DNA of 64,000 nt, taken from positions 496,001-560,000 of the forward strand of contig NC_018944.1 in the NCBI RefSeq assembly GCF_000304475.1, written 5' to 3'. Source of the stretch: Kazachstania africana CBS 2517. Taxonomy: Eukaryota > Ascomycota > Saccharomycetes > Saccharomycetales > Saccharomycetaceae. Both the position numbers and the translations under genes were made by a program. Positions 12,121 through 20,622 of this stretch are shown one piece after another (the stretch's first letter is position 1; the number at the start of each line of letters is the position of its first letter). The notes below the pieces were generated by a model. That model made no database searches, was not told where the DNA came from, and saw nothing but the letters and a program-made list of their open reading frames with translations.

Positions 12121-12531
12121 ACCAAAAAGAAAACACCTGCAATAATATATATATATGTGTATAACTCTTCTAACTATTCAAACTTGTGACTAATCTCATT
12201 GCGATATATGACTTACAAATATTTATTTGCTACTTCTTAATATAAAGAAACGCGCGCCGGTGAGTGGATAACAGGTTACCCGCACTCACATGCTCTAATA
12301 GATGTCGATTATTGGCCGATGGTAAATTCTTCCAAAAGCAGGGTAGATACCATCCAGAGATATATATACAGATGGACATCTGTATAGAATTGTAGTTTGT
12401 ATTCTCTTCAGAGTGGATTAAGTATTAAAAATAATTACATGTCGATAGATGTGGCCTTTAAAAAAATACACACTACTTTCATAGTGGCACTATTTTATCA
12501 GGCATAGAGACACGTATAAAAAAATTAAGTT
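12121..12531. other. MDM32 upstream region with Reb1 site
   Basis: This stretch holds the MDM32 promoter and the 3' flank of the tRNA gene. A Reb1-type TTACCCG is at 12276-12282. A near-perfect palindrome with two 10-base arms and a 2-base centre spans 12365-12386. No open frame is supported. Confidence 0.5.
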
Positions 12532-12641
12532 GGGGCGAGCTGGGAATTGAACCCAGGGCCTCTCGCATGTTTGTGATTTATTTCCTAAGTTTATCTTAAG
12601 AATCGCCCAAAGCGAGAATCATACCACTAGACCACACGCCC
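12532..12641 (-). tRNA. tRNA-Pro(UGG) with intron
   Basis: On the minus strand the gene starts GGGCGTGTGGTCTAGTGG (acceptor, D arm and A box), has the anticodon loop CTTTGGG with anticodon TGG, and ends with T arm GGGTTCAATTCCC and acceptor strand CTCGCCCC. The acceptor arms pair over seven positions (GGGCGTG with CTCGCCC, including one G-U pair). Exon 1 is 12606-12641 (36 nt), the intron is 12568-12605 (38 nt) after the base 3' of the anticodon, and exon 2 is 12532-12567 (36 nt). The exons match the S. cerevisiae intron-containing tRNA-Pro(UGG) family. Seventeen bases separate its 5' end from the left arm of the inverted-repeat cassette. Confidence 0.97.
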
Positions 12642-12658
12642 TATTAATTTACAATATA

Positions 12659-12898
12659 TGTAATATAAACTGGTGAACTACAACATTAAGCTCAAAGTTC
12701 GTGTTGACTGCTTTTCCAGAATCAAAACCTAGACACCCGCCGTCCAATTTATTAAACTAAATATTTCACATTATTGAATTTGGTTGAATATTAGTGAAAA
12801 CTTTTCATAGACGCGACTTTTGTCAGCTTGAAGAATTCCACACTATAAAAAGGAATTCTTCGTCATATTTGTTCTTAATCTTTTATTTTAAATTTATA
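12659..12898 (+). repeat. Left arm of an exact 240-bp inverted repeat
   Basis: Read against the reverse complement of 14052-14291, every base I compared is identical over 240 bp, and identity stops abruptly at both ends. The arm begins TGTAATATAAAC and ends in AAATTTATA. Sequence identity this high between non-coding arms implies recent origin or ongoing gene conversion. The inner end runs into an AT-rich microsatellite, and the outer end is 17 bp from the tRNA-Pro gene. Confidence 0.97.
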
Positions 12899-12960
12899 TT
12901 ATATTATATTATATTATTATATTATATTATTATATTATTTTATTATATTTATATTTTTTT
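12899..12960 (+). repeat. AT-rich (TATTA/TATAT) microsatellite with an ARS-consensus match
   Basis: An almost pure A/T stretch of irregular TATTA-type units lies immediately inside the left repeat arm and is not present inside the right arm. It contains ATTTATATTTT at 12947-12957, an exact match to the S. cerevisiae ARS consensus WTTTAYRTTTW. That match is expected by chance in such sequence, so an origin is only a possibility. Confidence 0.6.
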
Positions 12961-13131
12961 TGTTTTAACACTCTAATTGCCTGTTCATTCTACTAATAAC
13001 GCCCTGCTGAGTAAACCTCACTGCGTGCGAGGGATCCACTTCCTTGGCACAACGCTGACCTTGACTCAGCTACTCATGACGTGTCAGGGTTTAGACGGGG
13101 CCTTATTCTTTCCTGACCCCGGCCTCTGAAG

Positions 13132-13985
13132 TCAGCTCAGGTTGGAGCCCCAGTATGTCCAGTGCTTGCCCACGTACGCAGCATTTGTCATCTGCTGTCC
13201 AGTCCAAGCGTCTAAGTAGGCCTCTAAGCATGATTCCGGGGTGTCGTACGCGTAGCATTCATCTCCACTGATCACACCAAACCAAGAGTAAGTGTTCCTC
13301 ACTGCGCATGCTATGTTGCCCCCCGGCGCTAAAAAGTGCTTGGCCTCATCTCCCTGTTGACACTGGTGGTGTGGCCAGACTTGGAGATACAGCGTCTTGC
13401 CGTTAGGGTTACGTGCCCGGTACGCCAAGAACTTGCTATTTACCGTCTCACAAACATCTGTATATGTCGACACCATGTCGAGATTTACACAGTCCTTGTA
13501 GTCCGACGGGAAGAATTCGTAATAAGCTCCGACATGGTCTCTAGCTGCTAAGCTGGTGTTGTTGTTGACACCTCCCCTTAGGGCCCATTGTCCACCTCGT
13601 TATTAACAAGACGTGGTAATTGGTCTTCTCCCGATAGTATTCTGCCGATAGTCGACCAGAAGGAATAGTATGGCCCAGGCTCGGTTCCAAAGTATACCTC
13701 ATTTCTGAGGTTGGCAATATACCTAGAGGCACAGAAGTTGCTGACTGCATCTGCTGTTGTCTTATTCGTTGTGGTCGTATTGAAGTAGACAATTAACATT
13801 CCACTCCCGTCGTCCAGGATGTCTGTTGAATTGGGCGCTCCGTTCACCTGCAGACATTTGAGAAAGTTCAGCGCCGCGACCTCCGGCATTGTATCGTTAG
13901 TGATTGGCCCCTCGTTTACCTGATCTACCAAGCTGGTAGCCACTAGACGAGCCAAGATGATTGAGAGAATACAGTGAAGACGCAT
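13132..13985 (-). pseudogene. Secreted cysteine-containing protein, killer-toxin-like, broken by a frameshift
   Basis: Two overlapping frames look like one gene. The upstream frame (13985 down to a TAA at 13578-13580, 135 residues) starts with a plausible signal peptide, a hydrophobic stretch over the first 20 residues, and has several N-x-S/T glycosylation sequons. The downstream frame is open from 13599 to a TGA at 13132-13134; it is rich in aromatic residues, has six cysteines, and its own first ATG (13476) would lack a signal peptide. A single -1 shift within 13578-13599 would connect them. I see no KR or RR Kex2 sites and no strong membrane segment. The gene is clearly more GC-rich than its neighbours and uses codons such as GCC, CCC and CGG that are rare around it, which suggests transfer. 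A small secreted glycoprotein in a repeat-bounded cassette suggests the killer-preprotoxin type, but I recognise no specific family, so function is unproven. Confidence 0.5.
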
Positions 13986-14051
13986 GGTTTCTCCTTAGTT
14001 TTTTTGTTTTCTAAAAGATTATCAAAAGCTTGTCTTTTTAATATATAAAAT

Positions 14052-14291
14052 TATAAATTTAAAATAAAAGATTAAGAACAAATATGACGAAGAATTCCTT
14101 TTTATAGTGTGGAATTCTTCAAGCTGACAAAAGTCGCGTCTATGAAAAGTTTTCACTAATATTCAACCAAATTCAATAATGTGAAATATTTAGTTTAATA
14201 AATTGGACGGCGGGTGTCTAGGTTTTGATTCTGGAAAAGCAGTCAACACGAACTTTGAGCTTAATGTTGTAGTTCACCAGTTTATATTACA
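14052..14291 (-). repeat. Right arm of the exact 240-bp inverted repeat, with promoter sequence
   Basis: This is the partner of 12659-12898 in opposite orientation. On the minus strand it ends about 70 bp before the ATG of the broken secreted-protein gene and contains CACTATAAAAAGG near 14100-14112, a good TATA box, so this arm probably supplied that gene's promoter. The immediate outer flanks of the two arms show no 5-bp target-site duplication. Confidence 0.95.
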
Positions 14292-15385
14292 ACATGATAT
14301 TTTATTATGAAACTTAGGAAGGATTGTCCACAGAGAAGGTTATTCAGGACACCTCGCTGTAACTGTCAAATTCTCAATACTATCGCTAAATAAGATATCT
14401 CTTTAATGCACAGTTGGAATGTTGAAACGGAGCCAGCGCAATTACATAATGCTTGGAAATTTCAGTCATGGTGAACTGTGAATTGTCGACCCCAACTCAG
14501 ATCCGCACAATGATGAATCGGTTAAAAGTGAATTTTCTTTACTACAACTCATATTTGTGCTGGAAATATCAGTATAATGCCGTGTCTAGCAAATCTCTAC
14601 CACTAATCGGTATCTAACGTACGTCGTCCATGCGTCAGAGCCAACAGTGGCAACAACCGGCTAAGAGCTTGAAGGAGCAAAAAAATATGTATAAGGAATA
14701 AATTTTACGCAAGTGTGCATACTAATAATGTCTTTTGATTTGTTACAACAATAACGTCCAGCGTACAGGATTTACTTGATGGACGGCCCGGAAGTAAGAT
14801 GTCAATTGACGCCCATAATCGTTCCAGCTACAATAGGTAACATCAAGATATAGCTCCAAAGTATATGTATAACTAACTATTTAACGGTTCCTTCATATCA
14901 CCAGTATATACCTAGAAAAAGGGTCCAACAATATGCAAATTAATATGTGGCCCACACATTGGAATAACTGGACGCAATAACTGACTCAATCACGAAAACT
15001 ATGAGACTTCTCTGCACCTACTAGGACAGACGTACCGCAAATAAGCCAATGCCATAAAATACAATAGCCCCATTGCGATAGTAAGACTAACAGAGCAACT
15101 CTTCACACGACTTGCTTTGATTTAATTATTGACATACGCGTTATTTTTCTTTAATATTGAAACGCGTTTTATTTAACAGCTGAACAAGAGAGCGATAGAT
15201 AACTACAGTTGAGAGGTTACAGGCAAAATCCTGATCAGTTTATCGTCAACTCTTGCATCAAGTACAGCAAGAATTTCTCATTGTTCAATTGGTACAGTGC
15301 TCACCTGGCTTCCGTGCCTCCGTTACACTATTCCTCCGCCTGTACATATTCATTTCAGTTACAACTATCTACTAAGGAGCTTCAG
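14292..15385. other. Intergenic region between cassette and ELG1
   Basis: About 1.1 kb without a supportable gene. In S. cerevisiae PNO1 and YOR146W lie in this interval; neither is visible here. A Gcn4-type TGACTCA is at 14982-14988, and the ELG1-proximal end has two MluI boxes. An in-frame ATG at 15209 would add 59 residues to ELG1, but they show no family features. Confidence 0.5.
15136..15167. promoter_or_regulatory. Two MluI cell-cycle boxes upstream of ELG1
   Basis: ACGCGT occurs at 15136-15141 and 15162-15167, about 220-250 bp before the ELG1 start. MBF (Mbp1/Swi6) binds this hexamer and drives G1/S expression of replication genes, which suits a PCNA-unloader subunit. Confidence 0.75.
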
Positions 15386-17398
15386 ATGTCTCAAAACAAG
15401 AGACAACTGACCGTGTCTGATATTTTATTTGGAGCCTTAAAAAAGAGGCCCAGGCAGGATGGTACACCTATCGAACAAGAAATCATTTCGGAAGATAATA
15501 CAATTACGTCAGCAGATGAGATTTACGACCTTTCTTCATCTCCATTGAAAATGGAACCAGTGAAACATATAATACCTGTAACAAAAAATAAGAATAATCA
15601 ATCTGTAACTAGTTTTCTGATGCAAAAGAAAACTATAAATCCGGAGCCTGTAATTATATCACAAGATGATGAAGAACTTCATGATCCATTGCATACTCTG
15701 AGGAACCCTAAGAAATTAGAAGATCCTCCAAATTTCAAAAAAACTAAGCTTAAAGATCTTTTCAATAACTTTAAAAAAGATGACCATGCCCCTTCAAATA
15801 CTGAAAGAGATGGAACCTATAATGTAAATGGCCCGTTTACTAGGTTCCATGAAATATCAAAGGCAACACAAGTTGAAACACCGTTACCATTACTTCAGCT
15901 GATTGAGCCGGATGAAGCTGCGGAGTTGCAGTCGAAACCAGATATTTCGCTACCTAGAAGAATTCAGTGTAACAGTTATGACCAGAGCGTCAGTCCAGAG
16001 GACTTTAAATCGTTAAACAATTACGTCAGAACATCTAAATTAAGGACAATCAAATATATCACGAAAAAGAATAAGCATACATCATTATGGACAGAATTAT
16101 TCAAGCCTAAGCGATTGAATGATGTGATGTTGGAGACAGATTTAAAAACATCTATAAAAGATTGGTTAGTACATGCTTTTGACAAACTTAAGAAAACTAC
16201 CACTAGAAATCAACTACTTAAATCATATAAATCTACCGAAATGGTTGATTTCATAATAGATGATGAGGCAAATGAATATGAAGCTGTAGAGGAGTTCGTG
16301 CCTATTTTAATCTTGCATGGCGAAGGAATTGGTAAAGAAACTTTATTTGAGACTATACTCAATTCAATTGATGGCCAAATTTTTGAGATCAGTGCCTCTG
16401 AAAATAGAAGTAAAAAGGATATTATGGATAAACTAGCAGAATACTCAACAAGCCATTACGTGAAGGACCATTTTTCGAATGGAATTATATTAATGAGTCA
16501 TGTTGACGTGATATTCAAAGAGCATGACAAATTTTTTTGGCAGACAGTTGAGAGAACTTTACTGAAATCAAGAAGACCCATCGTTCTGACTTGTAGAGAT
16601 ATTAATTACATTCCTTCCAATTTAATTGAGATTTGTCAGAATCAGGCTAGTTTATTTACAGCCAAAAAGGTGACTGTGAAAACGGTGGTTAATTTTCTAA
16701 GGCGATATTGTACATCCCTTGGATTAGAGTTAGAGGATGATATTTTAGAAGAAATAGTAAGAGATAGTGATAGGGATATTAGAAAGTGCTTGATGCATTT
16801 GCAATTTTGGTTTTCTTCACAAGATCACCTTGTTCTTAGGGAGCCAATTTATGAGAATAATGAAGTTACAAGTTTACGAGAATACTCCCACCTAGTTGAC
16901 ATTATGTCTTATTCTGATATAATAAATGAAACTTCATCAAGGAATTCTTTGGTGAAGCAAGAAATCGATACAACCTTGATGACGAGTGAATCAATCGAAG
17001 TTCTCAAACAAACCACTGACGACCAATTGAGATTGAAAAAAGATTACATGATAGATTATCAATATTATCTAGTTGACGATGTTCAAAGACCTATATTGCC
17101 ATTTGAAATCAATATTGGTGAATACCTGCAGGAGACACTTTCACATGGCTTTAGATATTTTCAAAACTTACCACCGAATGAATCCATGCAAAAGTATAAA
17201 AAAATGACTTCTTCAGCCGTGCTGTACTTGATGTCAAGATTGAAAGTGAACAGTTACGACAATAGTCAACCAAGAAGAATAACTAGAAATTCAAGAATGC
17301 TGAGAGAAATATTGGATAGATTTGGGACTAGAAAGCGAAACGAGGATATCGAAGACGATATCGAAGACGATATGGATGTTGAATTTGATTTGCGATGA
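15386..17398 (+). CDS. ELG1: Alternative clamp loader large subunit Elg1 (main part)
   Basis: Elg1 forms an RFC-like complex with Rfc2-5 that unloads PCNA from DNA and protects genome stability. This frame gives 670 residues from the ATG before SQNKRQLTVSDILFG; an upstream in-frame ATG at 15209 is less likely because its extension is unlike the family. Features are an N-terminal disordered region, the AAA+ entry motif SLWTELFKPKRLNDVML, a degenerate Walker A LHGEGIGKETL (K-E instead of K-S/T), and a helical lid with RDIRKCLMHLQFW. The frame stops after an acidic run with a 12-bp tandem repeat (GATATCGAAGAC), short of the 791 residues in S. cerevisiae. What looks like the missing C-terminus continues in the -1 frame. 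The order ELG1-THI80-LSC1-ARP8 matches S. cerevisiae YOR144C-YOR141C. Confidence 0.9.
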   Translation: MSQNKRQLTVSDILFGALKKRPRQDGTPIEQEIISEDNTITSADEIYDLSSSPLKMEPVKHIIPVTKNKNNQSVTSFLMQKKTINPEPVIISQDDEELHDPLHTLRNPKKLEDPPNFKKTKLKDLFNNFKKDDHAPSNTERDGTYNVNGPFTRFHEISKATQVETPLPLLQLIEPDEAAELQSKPDISLPRRIQCNSYDQSVSPEDFKSLNNYVRTSKLRTIKYITKKNKHTSLWTELFKPKRLNDVMLETDLKTSIKDWLVHAFDKLKKTTTRNQLLKSYKSTEMVDFIIDDEANEYEAVEEFVPILILHGEGIGKETLFETILNSIDGQIFEISASENRSKKDIMDKLAEYSTSHYVKDHFSNGIILMSHVDVIFKEHDKFFWQTVERTLLKSRRPIVLTCRDINYIPSNLIEICQNQASLFTAKKVTVKTVVNFLRRYCTSLGLELEDDILEEIVRDSDRDIRKCLMHLQFWFSSQDHLVLREPIYENNEVTSLREYSHLVDIMSYSDIINETSSRNSLVKQEIDTTLMTSESIEVLKQTTDDQLRLKKDYMIDYQYYLVDDVQRPILPFEINIGEYLQETLSHGFRYFQNLPPNESMQKYKKMTSSAVLYLMSRLKVNSYDNSQPRRITRNSRMLREILDRFGTRKRNEDIEDDIEDDMDVEFDLR

Positions 17399-17637
17399 CT
17401 AAGTCAACTGTGATTAAAGAGGAGCTGAACCCTTTCATTTATGAACTGGCAAAACTAGAGTTCAAAATTAGGAAGCAAAATGAACAGACTGTCTACGAGC
17501 ATACCAAGGATGCAGACGAAAATCAATATTTGGATATTATTCGACAATTATCACAAGAAGGACTGTTAAAACAAGTATGGTTCAAGAGAGATCCCAGCTT
17601 GGTGAGGGACAATTGGCATTATAGATCTATTTAGTTT
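17395..17637 (+). CDS. Small overlapping frame, probable displaced C-terminus of Elg1
   Basis: An 80-codon frame (79 residues plus stop) whose ATG overlaps the ELG1 stop as ATGA. Its start region KEELNPFIYELAKLEFKI fits the pattern of a clamp-loader C-terminal collar segment (hydrophobic, proline, then an acid-terminated helix). Joined to ELG1, the total length of about 750 would be close to the S. cerevisiae protein. The -1 frame is closed by a TGA at 17386-17388, so any shift must occur in the nine bases up to the ELG1 stop. Alternatives are a separate microprotein made by termination-reinitiation or a single-base assembly error. I recognise no other family. Confidence 0.5.
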
Positions 17638-17753
17638 TCATACATTACGCATAATTTTTTTTAATATATGAAAGAAAATTTAAGTGCTGAAAAAACTAAG
17701 TAATAGCGAAAAAGTTTGGATATAATATGTATGAGTAAACTAACACAACTGTA

Positions 17754-18698
17754 ATGTCGGAAGAATGCATTGAAAACGCAGAAAGAATAACAGTTGAAAC
17801 TGATTTGATTGCTGGTAATTTGAATAAGGTCAATTTGTTAAATGATATTTTAAAGCCAAGAAAAGAACAAAATTCTGTATTCTTGATATTGAATCAAAAA
17901 ATTAAATTATCCAAAAGACTTTTCGAACTCATATGGGACAGATTCCAAATCAAAATCTGTGCAGATGCTGGTGCCAATAGACTATATCATTACTTGAAAA
18001 GTGAAGATGATAGGGCGAGATACGTACCGAATTATATAATTGGTGACTTCGACTCGATAGATGAAGCGGTGAAGGATTTTTATCTCAAGCATGGTTGTGT
18101 AGCCATTAAACAGACGACACAATACTCAACAGACTTTAGCAAATCTATAAACTTGATGTCATTGCATTTCAATTCTCGAAAATTCCATGCAATGCTAAAT
18201 AAAAAATTAGAGAATTTTGGTATTCCTTTAGAATCAGGTATTCATGAATTATATGATGCTATACCCGTAGAAGAGAAGTCATCTATAAATGTGCTGGCAA
18301 TAGGAGCAATTGGCGGCCGTTTTGACCAAACAATTCACTCCATATCACAATTGTACACGCTAAAACATTCTGATCCATATTTCAATTTATACTATCTGAC
18401 GGAAAACGATATAATAGTGCTTTTGCTCGGTGGAGCCAATGTTATTGAATATGATATGGGCTTTAGGAATGAATGCGTCGGAAACTGTGGTATTTTACCC
18501 ATTGGCGAGCCCACAACTATCATCGAAAGCCATGGATTGAAATGGGATGTGAAAAATTGGGATACTAGTATATCAACAGGAAAAGTCAGCAGTAGTAACA
18601 GATTTGTTGGGATTGATAGATGTTATGTGAATGTGAAAGATGATATGATCATGAATATCGAAGTAGATTTGATTAAGCTCCAAAAGTACATTGAATGA
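17754..18698 (+). CDS. THI80: Thiamine pyrophosphokinase
   Basis: This enzyme transfers pyrophosphate from ATP to thiamine to make thiamine diphosphate in the cytosol. The 314-residue protein (319 in S. cerevisiae) has the catalytic-domain motifs CADAGANRLYHY and IIGDFDSID (acidic residues for magnesium), the QYSTDFSKS segment and GAIGGRFDQTIHS. The C-terminal beta-sandwich thiamine-binding domain contains GNCGILPIGEP and GLKWDV. It follows ELG1 in tandem, as in S. cerevisiae YOR143C. Confidence 0.97.
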   Translation: MSEECIENAERITVETDLIAGNLNKVNLLNDILKPRKEQNSVFLILNQKIKLSKRLFELIWDRFQIKICADAGANRLYHYLKSEDDRARYVPNYIIGDFDSIDEAVKDFYLKHGCVAIKQTTQYSTDFSKSINLMSLHFNSRKFHAMLNKKLENFGIPLESGIHELYDAIPVEEKSSINVLAIGAIGGRFDQTIHSISQLYTLKHSDPYFNLYYLTENDIIVLLLGGANVIEYDMGFRNECVGNCGILPIGEPTTIIESHGLKWDVKNWDTSISTGKVSSSNRFVGIDRCYVNVKDDMIMNIEVDLIKLQKYIE

Positions 18699-18783
18699 AG
18701 AGTTTCACAGATTATTTTTGATAAGAATAATATATATATAAATATTTAGAATAATTGATATAGACAAGAATAATAATATATGA

Positions 18784-19779
18784 TTATTTTAATTTTTGGA
18801 ATTCGTCGAGTAAAGCTTGACCCAAATAACCAGGGGACTCAACGACAGCGACACCCACGTCTCTTAATGCTTTCTTCTTTGATTCGGCATCTGTACCAGA
18901 ACCTTCTACGATAGCGCCAGAATGACCCATTCTTACACCTTTCATTTGTCCTGCCACAGTACCAGCGATAAATGAGGCCACTGGTAAGGGTTTTGATCTA
19001 CTATAGTTATATTCTTTGAGGAATTGAGCGGCTTCGATTTCACCCTTACCACCGATTTCACCCAATAAAATAATACCCTCAGTACCACTTGAAATATCAC
19101 TATTCAAGAAGAATCTCAAGCAATCGATGAAATCTGTCCCGGGGAAGGCGTCACCACCCATACCAATGACGATACTTTGACCAAGATCCGTGTTGGTAGT
19201 TTGTTGAACTGCCTCGTAAGTCAAGGTGCCTGATCTAGAAACAATACCAATCTTACCTGGCTTGAAAATCTTTGGAGGTTGAATCCCAATTCTGACATTT
19301 GTTGCGGGGTTAATAATACCGGGACAATTGGGCCCCACTAATCTAGTTTTAGTTTGTGATTTCAACATTTGATAGATATACAACATATCATGTTGTGGTA
19401 TACCTTCTGTGATACACACCGCTAATGGAATTTCACTTTCAATTGCTTCTTTAATAGCTGAGGCGGCGATTGGTGGAGGAACAAAGATCCCAGAAGCAGT
19501 AGCACCCGTCTCTTTCATAGCTTCTTTTACACTGCCAAAAACTGGTTTGCCCATGTGAGTTTGACCTGCCTTCTTTGGATTAGTGCCACCCACGACGTTC
19601 GTACCATAATCCATTGATATCTGAGCATGGAAACTTGCCTGTTTACCTGTGAATCCCTGGAATATCACTTTAGTGTCCTTTGGTAATGATAGATTCTTTA
19701 TAGTGCTATCATAAGGGAGTTCCTGAGAGTGTAATAAACGACGCAATGCAGTAGATTTAGTAAATGACCTTCTCAACAT
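18784..19779 (-). CDS. LSC1: Succinyl-CoA ligase alpha subunit, mitochondrial
   Basis: Alpha subunit of the TCA-cycle enzyme converting succinyl-CoA to succinate with nucleotide triphosphate formation in the matrix. The 331-residue protein starts with an arginine-rich presequence ([19 protein letters not shown]). It has the CoA-binding Rossmann motif [13 protein letters not shown], then [17 protein letters not shown] and [12 protein letters not shown]. The phosphorylated histidine is about residue 286 in [10 protein letters not shown]. Length matches S. cerevisiae (329), and the divergent arrangement with ARP8 is conserved. Confidence 0.98.
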   Translation of the reverse strand: MLRRSFTKSTALRRLLHSQELPYDSTIKNLSLPKDTKVIFQGFTGKQASFHAQISMDYGTNVVGGTNPKKAGQTHMGKPVFGSVKEAMKETGATASGIFVPPPIAASAIKEAIESEIPLAVCITEGIPQHDMLYIYQMLKSQTKTRLVGPNCPGIINPATNVRIGIQPPKIFKPGKIGIVSRSGTLTYEAVQQTTNTDLGQSIVIGMGGDAFPGTDFIDCLRFFLNSDISSGTEGIILLGEIGGKGEIEAAQFLKEYNYSRSKPLPVASFIAGTVAGQMKGVRMGHSGAIVEGSGTDAESKKKALRDVGVAVVESPGYLGQALLDEFQKLK

Positions 19780-20622
19780 GATGTCGAAAACAAATGGAAA
19801 AGAATTAATCTACGTGAATATATATATATATATATATGCCTCGAAAAATGAACACAAGATCTCGAACGTTTTGTTTTTATACCGTTTCTTATAGCTTCAA
19901 GTTCCCCTTAAGAATTTCCAATCACATTTGATAATTTCAATTTTTGAGAGAAACGGCGGGGTTATATAAGGCTGGATGGCTTTTTAAGAAAAGATTTTGA
20001 TCAAAAGAGAAGAAGTTTGCAGTTCACAGGGGTACGATGCTGAGGATGATGGGATAAGAGGTTGTGTTGGCGGACGATTGCAAGATGATCGAAGGTTGAC
20101 GTTGCATGATTGTGGTGGTGCTACTACGGGCAAGCAAGCGTTGTTTAGAGGTCGGCGGCTAGAGCGAAACAAGAACTTAGAGGCTGTTGTATTCATGGTG
20201 CCAGTATACGGCTGGCCAGGCGTCATTTACGGTCTTATTCAGTACGATGCGTGGTTTCAGGTGCCGTTCATTTTGGGTGGATACGAAAATACTGTTTTTG
20301 AATAGTTGCACTCTACACAGACAATATTTCGAGCACAGGTACAGGAATGATTGCACTAGCATCATCCAAATACCGCTAAATGTACTGGAGGAGCGGCGTA
20401 GAGTGTTTGCATCTCGCTAGATATGGTTTACTGAGGGTTGTTAGCTGGTCACGTGACCCTTCTCGCTAAGCACGAAATTCTGTTCTTTCTAGTTTTTTCC
20501 GCAAGGTTTTTTGGCATTTTTAAAGCTCTTTCCTGGAGGTACATTTTGCATTTACTATTAGTCGGTCATTACAATTTTGACTAACGTACACTACAAGCCA
20601 ATTGGAGATATAGTAAACTACA
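19780..20622. other. Divergent LSC1/ARP8 intergenic region
   Basis: About 840 bp. An alternating TA tract lies near 19819-19837. The middle (about 19990-20310) is more GC-rich than other spacers and is open on both strands (a plus frame 19997-20305 and a minus frame 19984-20226), but neither product resembles a known protein. A perfect 12-bp palindrome GGTCACGTGACC at 20447-20458, about 165 bp before ARP8, is a strong Cbf1-type site. Confidence 0.5.

Noticed and set aside
13541..13792. 83-codon minus-strand frame across the break in the secreted-protein gene
   Set aside because: It is the third frame of the same DNA, has no signal peptide, and its composition looks like a shadow.
12659..14291. 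Repeat arms as a pair of solo LTRs of a Ty element
   Set aside because: The arms begin TGT and nearby ACA ends can be found, but there is no target-site duplication, no primer-binding site, no gag/pol remnant, and identity ends before those ACA ends.
12659..14291. Integrated linear killer plasmid with terminal inverted repeats
   Set aside because: The arm length is similar to such terminal repeats, but none of the plasmid genes (DNA polymerase, RNA polymerase, capping enzyme) is present and the interior is only about 1.15 kb.
15209..15385. Longer ELG1 start
   Set aside because: The extra 59 residues are not like Elg1 N-termini, and the region holds promoter sequence; the ATG at 15386 leads straight into the conserved-looking start.
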